Positions 57,290 to 64,000 of a stretch of 64,000 nucleotides of DNA are shown piece by piece. Position 1 is the stretch's first letter; each line of letters starts with the position of its first letter. The notes below the pieces were generated by a model, which searched no databases, had not been told where the DNA came from, and worked only from the letters and a program-made list of their open reading frames with translations. Position numbers and translations under genes: made by a program. Origin of the DNA: Pelecanus crispus (taxonomy: Eukaryota; Chordata; Aves; Pelecaniformes; Pelecanidae); assembly GCF_030463565.1 (NCBI RefSeq), contig NC_134648.1, positions 48,174,346-48,238,345 on the forward strand. Direction: 5' to 3'.

Positions 57290-59769
57290 TAACTCCCTTG
57301 CTCTGCTCTGTTGGGGTTGTCTCACTTCCCTCCCATCGTTATCTTCAGTAGTACTATGTGGTCTGAACAATACTCATGGATCTGGAATTTAATGCACTTT
57401 TCCGTAGGAGGCCTGTGTTCAAACTTAGCATAAAACATACTGATGCAGAGTATTTGAGAGTCTCAGTACACTAAGCACTTAAGAGTATATGAAACAGTGT
57501 ATGACAGACAGGCAGAACATACTGTGCTTTTAGAAGTAAATGTGATCTGTTCTGGATTGTGCAGTGAGTTGCTGCAAGTCTGTTGTATAGGTACAAATGG
57601 CATAGTATTGTTGCCCACTATTAAAATCGGAACAGAGGGAAAGTGCTGACATGCTCATGTGGGTGACATGCTGAGGCATTTTGGTATCCTGGGTGCCTAA
57701 AATAGACCCTCTGAACAGATTCGGAATCACCTGAGGTGACCTCTAATGGCTTGATATCTCTCTCTATTGCTATAGCTGAAATTTAGATCTGGTCTGGCCA
57801 AACATTGAGGTATATTTGAGTCTGCATATTTGGGGTTAATATGCTATTCAGGTACCTTCTGCTGACTAATTCTAAATTAAATTCAAGTGTTGGCCTTGGA
57901 GGTGACACCTGTTCTTGTGCTGCAGGTGACTATCTAAAGGTAAGGTGCCCTTGAGCATTTTCCCCATGCAAGGAAACGAAGTCTTGCTTGGGACACAATT
58001 TGGCTTATGTGCTTGTACGAAGGACCAAATCTGAAAGAAACGTCTGGACTTTCAGCTTCATGGTTTTCTTTCCCTTGTTAATTAGCAAATAGAGCATGAA
58101 AAATGTACTGAGGTTGTATGTGTCTGAATGAAAGCTTGGCACCCACCCAGCAAAGCCTCTCCTCCCACTGGCTTCTGCAGGGAATTTTGTGATGTCGCAC
58201 CATGACCTCATGCTGCTGTAGCCAGCATGTTAAAGCTGGAACGGGGGAGGGAGGAAGAAACCAGCTCTTAAGCATTCAGCTGGATGAGAATAAAAAGAAT
58301 TCAGAAGATTGTGCATCAGCAAATTGGTTCCTTTCTGTGCTTTTGCCCCAGTGTGGGGATGTTTTGTGCCCATGAAGCAAGAAGATTGATTGGTCTCTCC
58401 ATTTACAGCTAGGATAACCTTTCTGGTGCCTCGAGTGTTTTACTTGGCACTCTACAGAAGTTTGTCTTCCAGAAAGGAAAGCTAGACAAATCCTGTTCAT
58501 GAATTCAAACAGGGCAAAGTCTCTACCTTTATGATGATCAGTGAAGGACCTTTCCAAAGCTACTGGTTATGGCAAGCGATTTCTGAACCTGGAGGGATCA
58601 TGTTTGCTTGGTTTTGCTGAATATGTAGTCTAGTTAACCAATGAATATATGCTTGGTTCCTTCCTCTAATGAACAGGTGACTGGTTTTCCTGACAAACAT
58701 AATCCCTGATGAATTGTTACTGAACGTTGGCAGAGAAGTTGTTCCATCCCAGAGGCGGCTGTGTTTTTAAGTGTCTGTAGTTTGAGAAAGTAGTTCCTAT
58801 TTTAGTGTGAAATGTGCTTAAGAATCTGTATAGGAGAAAGAAATATGGAAAGAATGAATGTGTTACGTGGCCCCATGTACGTGGCAAGGACTGAACTCTT
58901 CAGTGCAAGGTGCTTGCTTTATGTAAAGATGCTGCCAAGGGCACAGAAGGAAATTGTTCCTTCACAGAAACATTTTCTTGACCATAGTTGTTCTTTAGGT
59001 GCTTCAAGAGCTAAGCCATTTGCTTACAGGAGCTTCAGGTGGTATCTGTAAGTGCTGTTCAGCCATTGCCCGAATTCACATCTTCTTCTCTTGCCATGGA
59101 TGGAGTCAGTTTCAGTAGTTTGTGCTTTAGTAAGCTCCTAACAGCTTGCACCTCATCCTGGAGAAACTCTACTCAGAAATTTGTCAGAATGGTGTGTGTG
59201 GGAAGCTAATCCCCTGAGAATGATATGAAATGTATTAGAGAAGAGACTGTCTTGATGTTGTGGACATGCAATTTCTTCAACCTGATGCCCACCGTGCCAT
59301 GCAAAATTACCTCTCTCTGTTTAGTTTCTGCTATCATGAATGTGTCCAGTGGAGTATAGTTACCAGGTGGAGTCTTTTCTCTCCCATGGAAATGTTTTCT
59401 TTGTCTCAGTTGTGGATTTTGGTGCAGTTCATCTAGAAGACTGGTAACCCAGTGCTTCGTTTAAGCAGAACGTTTAAGCCAGAATACTGAGCACAGTTGG
59501 GGGTGTTCAAGAAAGGCTTTGTAGTGTCAAGGAAGAGGTTCTATGTGGAGGGTTCCTTGGGAAGTCTTATTTGAAAGGCTGTATAAATTGTACACTACCA
59601 AGATTACCTTTCTTGCTTTATGTCTGTGATGAGAAGAGATTTCATTCAAAGTGTATGCACAGCACTGGGAATTTCACACCCATCATTAGAAGCAGTTTTG
59701 TGTGTGTGGTGACTGTTATCATTAGTGGTATAATTTTATTTTGTGAAGCAAGGAGAGTTTCCTGCTTTC

Positions 59770-60040
59770 TTGCAGTCCTCCCGAGGGACGGCTGGTGTAT
59801 TAATTTGCTGTATTGCCTCCTGGCTGTTCCCAGGCTGTTTTCCTCTTCATCATGGAATTTTTAATGGCCCTGCTGCCTCTCGGGAGGCATGCAAGGAAGA
59901 GTACCTCAGGGATCTCTTCCTTTTTCACATGCCTATAATTACTCTCCTTTAAGAGCACAAAGCGTTTGCTAATCATGTCTTGTCTGTTAAGGTTTCAGCT
60001 TGACGATGCAGGCTGTTAAAAGCAAGCAAGTACAGACTTG
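59770..60040. promoter_or_regulatory. candidate intronic conserved element
   Basis: It contains CTCCCGAGGG (59779) and CTCTCGGGAGG (59877), two related words in inverted orientation about 100 bases apart. Between and after them lie GTGTATTAATTTGCTG, GAATTTTTAATGGCCC, GCCTATAATTACTCTCC (59931), GCTAATCATGTCTTG (59969) and TTGACGATGCAGG. No coding frame with a known domain is present. The enhancer interpretation rests on motif density only. Confidence 0.35.
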
Positions 60041-61042
60041 CATGGACAGCCCAAGTAATCCTTCCCCTCTTTTCCCTCTGCCCATTTGCCTTTCTGGGAA
60101 AAAGGAAGGGTCTGAACAGAATTTTCTTTTTTAACTAATTCTACTTAAGAGGATTTTGTACTGGCTCAAGCGGAATATCTTCTTAGATTTTGGTTATTCA
60201 ATGGCTCTATCAGTGGGAAGAAGTTATAGGTTGGTCGTTGGTGGAATGTTGTTCCCTTGAGTCAGGGTAAGAGTTTCAGAAGAGCCTAGAGCCAATGTTC
60301 CCTTCAATTTGAGTTTGAATAGCAGGTAGAATAAGAGAGGAAGGTAGAAGATAAATTGTCCCTAATGCCATTTATTGTTTGCCTAGCCTTGAAAATAGGG
60401 TTATGGGTGAAAAACTCAATTAAATGTTCCTGCTGGAGGTCATAGGAAAAGTGGACCTCAGATGGCAAGTAGATGTTGCAGGTTTGAAGAATTATGTTAG
60501 AGGGACCTCCGAACAGTACAGATGAATCGAAGAAAATTGCTTTGCATGTACTCTCAGTTAATATTAACTGTAAACCTAGAGTTTAATTGGGTTTAGAAGC
60601 AAGTCCCTCATTTTGCCTGGAGCATGGGATAAATATGTAAAGGAGTGAGTGATCATCTCCTAGTAAACTGCCAGTTGCTCCATACCCTGGATTTGGTGGT
60701 ACTGTTAGAGTGAAAAGGCTTGAATGTCTCTAATTCTAATTCCAGCTCTGGAAATATGCTCATCAAAGTAATTCTTGTTCTTTCTTTTCTGTATCTGTGC
60801 GGAGATCCTGACATTTCCGCCTCTTACCCAAGCATGTGGAAGTATAGGGATTGCCCACAATTTCAAGCCTTTCCTGAGGCAGCTGAAGGAGTGAATGGAT
60901 GTTCACAATTTCATGCTGTCCCACTTGACCATGACAGTATCCACTTCATTCTGTGCAACCTATGCACACATCTTCATCTTCCTGGAATTGTCTTTATGTA
61001 AAAATGTCTGCTGTCAACTGCTTTAGGCATCTTTCTCCCTAG

Positions 61043-61063
61043 TTTTTTTTTTTTTTTTTTTTT
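61043..61063. repeat. poly(T) tract, 21 bases
   Basis: An uninterrupted run of T followed immediately by six A. On the minus strand it could be the tail of an old retroposed sequence, but nothing recognisable sits next to it. Confidence 0.9.
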
Positions 61064-64000
61064 AAAAAACTCCTTTTCCATCTAGCTGGAGCACTTTAAT
61101 ATCTTCCTTTGCTAAAGCCTAGCTAATGTTGCAGTTAGGGATAAAACTGATTTTTTCTGACAGGCATGCAGTGAACAGCAGCTATCAACCTAGTGTCACA
61201 TGCAGTTGTCTGAGGCCTAATGCTCCCATTTTGGTGAATCCTAATTCTCTGGAGTGAAAAATAAATTCCCCTTGGCTTTAGAACTTTGCTACTGCTTTCA
61301 GGAAGCTATTGCTTTCTTTGCCTGTAAAGCATGTTGCCACTATCAAATCTGTGTGCTCAGCAGGTCTAGCAAATATTAGGACTCTTTCTGGCACAGATAC
61401 CGTGATTCAGTATGAAAACAGAGAATGCAATATATGGGATCACATCATCTCTGCGTAGAATGCTTACCTGGAAAACTAGAAGAAATGTGTTCCCTTACAT
61501 TTGCCACACACAGACTCTTAGGAATGGAATTGCTATGTCATTGGAATGCGTACTTGGGGAACAGACTGCTGCTGCACGAAGACCTATGAGATTCAGATGA
61601 TTTAAGAAGTGGGCTGACGTGTTAGTGTTAGTGATTTTTTGGAATCTGAAAATGTTCTCTAGAAGGTCTCCCGTGAAGAGACTGCTATGCACAGGAAATA
61701 TCTGCAGTGTGATGTGACAGCAAGAACCACTTGCATGCATGGGAGCTTTGCGTGCAGATTGGATGAGCAACTTGTATTGATTTACACCTGCTACGTGCAG
61801 ATCAGACTTTGGTGCCCAGCTGGCTCTATAGTCAAAGAGGAGGAATAACTCTGCTTTTGCTATTAATTTTGTGAAGCCACCATCAACAGCCTCAGATGAC
61901 ACTTAAGGGCTGAGAGAGCAAGCCTTTTATTTGGCCTGTGTTTGCTGGGAATATAGCATCACAACAGCAACAGCTGGGTTGTGTGGAGTTTTAGTAGCTG
62001 TATCCTTGTTAGAAGGCTGTCTCTGTTGAACATTTACTTTAACATGAGGATAATAGCATCCCTTGTTTGTATGACAGTAGATTAATGGCTGCCTCTCACT
62101 ACATAACCCAAGTGCTTTGCTTCCTCCAAGGGTAGGGTTAGGATAAAGATTGTCAGCAGAGAAGCTGGATGATGTGAGATTACAGCAAGAGACATACACC
62201 CCCAAGTGTGCGATGCGCCTCCTGCCTCCAAGAAGGCCACAGACTGTCACAGTTAGCTCTGCAGAGTCTTTTCCAAGACCTCTGTTGTGAGATTGAGGTG
62301 TGTTTTACCCTGCATTTTGACAGAGTGGACATCACTTCACAGTCTAGACTTTTCTTCACAGGTGGTGAAGGTTTCAGGGGCCTGATGCTATTCATTAAAG
62401 TTCTTTGTGGACTGGTGTCTGCTTGTGCTCTGTATTGTCTCCCACAGATTGTACTGCCAATCCTAATTTTCTGTTGAAACCCTGTGGTAGATGTAAAACA
62501 GTGGCAAGTTCCTGTGACCATATAGTCCAGCATGTGGTCACCTTGAACTGTAGGAGTGAGATAGGTCCAGTGTATGCAATTACAGTTAATTTAAAAAAAA
62601 AAAAAAAGTCATAGAATAAATATGTGGAAAAGAAAAGAAAGGAAGCATTACTTCTGACACATTAGACCCAGCAATGAATCTCAGCTTTATGCATAGCAAA
62701 GCCCACTTTTTCTCCAGCGTGACCTGCATGCAGAATCAGGTACCTTAAGTACTATGTTAAGAACAAGACACAAATCCATATTTCCTGGATAATTCCTTTA
62801 GTTTGTGATTAAATAAAAAAAAATCATTACTGTCAAAAAGAGACTATAGAGTTTTTTTCATATAAGACCATTTTTTCATACGTATGTAATTTTTCATTCA
62901 CTAACTCCTGGTAGTGAGAGGCTACAGTGTGAATTGGATATATTGCAGCCATCAGCGTAGCTGCACTTTGGATCCTGCTTTGTCTCTCCAGGTGTGTTCT
63001 GCTTTTTCCCTTCCCAGGTTAGAATTTCAGTCCTCTCTAGACTGTAAACTATGTTTTCACATTAGTCTCTGGCCACCTAGCAGATCCAGCTGTGACTGAG
63101 CACAGTGACTTTGGTTTTTTCTTATGATCAACCAGCCATAGTCCAAAAGTAACCAGACAGTTATTTTCTAATTACTGTTTGTGCAACACTGAAGACTTCA
63201 AAGTATAGATGCCCAGAAGAGATTGCAAGCCAGTAAGGACAGAGTAAGTGCCATTCTAGTTTCTCAGTTTTGGGCCCAGGTCTTTCATCCCACAAAGCTC
63301 TGTGCCTCAGACTTCTTCACAGAGGGGCTTGTGACAATGCATGAATGTGCATTTTCTGTCAGCCTTTCCTCTCAGCCCTGTTCTGTTCTGCTTCAGAGTA
63401 ATTTTTAAACTGTTCAGAAGAGTTGTTAAAATTCAGCTTTGGCAGAAAAACTAATTCATGGTTGCAGCCTGTCAGTGAGACTTTCACAATTTATAGTTCA
63501 GCCTGTCCCCTGCAATGTTCTGTGCTGTGCATACCCATGATCTGACTTTCCTGCTAGTGGTGTTTCTAGGAATCTGCTGCTAAACTGGGATTCACCAACT
63601 ATATTGTCTTACTGATAGAGCACCTGTATGCAAGCTAGTGATTAGAAATTTAGATTGAAAAGTGTGGTATCTACCAAAAAATGCATATTTCATAAATTAT
63701 ACCTCAGACACCCTTTCTGTCCACGTCTTAATGAGGACTATAATCCCTGCATGCATTCTTCTGCTCCTCTCTCTCCCAAGGTACCTACCACCTGGAGATT
63801 CCCTGTATGCAGATTTATGGTGCCTGTAAAGTGCACCAGCCACTTGAAACTGACACTTTTACCACCAGGTCAGACAGACCCAGTGAGTAATCAATAGGTT
63901 CCTGATTTACTAACTGAAGTGTGGGTGATCAATAAGGGATAAACGTGAATGAAATACATGTTACAGAGACAATTTATGACCTCTGAGCCTTTGTGTGTCA

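Noticed and set aside
57926..57939. 14-base micro-exon between TGCTGCAG and GTAAGG in intron 8
   Set aside because: Joined to exon 8 it reads one Arg codon and then TGA at once. With no transcript evidence it is more likely a decoy splice-site pair.

Overview
This window is vertebrate nuclear DNA, almost certainly from a bird. The evidence is fragments of old CR1 LINEs (one still shows the reverse-transcriptase motif DFGKAFD), two solo LTRs of a common avian endogenous-retrovirus type, MIR-like SINE remnants, and one multi-exon gene with GT-AG introns. It contains no operons, no CRISPR arrays, no recognisable tRNA or rRNA, and no intact mobile element.

The only gene I can support is GPATCH2L (G-patch domain containing 2-like) on the + strand. 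It has a CpG-island promoter at about 40.3-40.9 kb, a non-coding first exon ending at 40642, and coding exons at 41568-42226, 48039-48103, 51456-51632, 52015-52094, 54178-54245, 55057-55096 and 57203-57288. Splice phases agree at every junction, giving 391 codons plus two bases. The last exon or exons lie beyond base 64000, and the rest of the window is intron 8. The partial protein is rich in basic clusters and Ser/Asp stretches, as expected for a nuclear protein; no G-patch domain is encoded in the visible part.

The first 40 kb is intergenic. From memory of the human locus, IFT43 and TGFB3 lie on this side, but I found no exon of either. This stretch contains a solo LTR (16.6-17.2 kb), CR1 fragments (about 23.4, 24.4-25.5 and 39.4-40.1 kb), MIR-like fragments, and several blocks dense in homeodomain, GATA, E-box or octamer motifs that resemble conserved non-coding enhancers. 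These blocks are judged by eye only. A second solo LTR and two MIR-like fragments sit in GPATCH2L intron 2, and an enhancer-like block sits in intron 5.

Two observations stand out. First, a second exon-like segment (55149-55203) lies only 52 bases after the exon at 55057-55096. Either one alone keeps the downstream frame, while using both creates a stop, so the pair has the layout of mutually exclusive exons whose shared intron is too short to splice. Second, the GPATCH2L promoter CpG island contains a perfect 38-bp inverted repeat around a single-base centre, nested in a longer imperfect inverted repeat just upstream of exon 1. It is either a real promoter hairpin or an assembly artefact.
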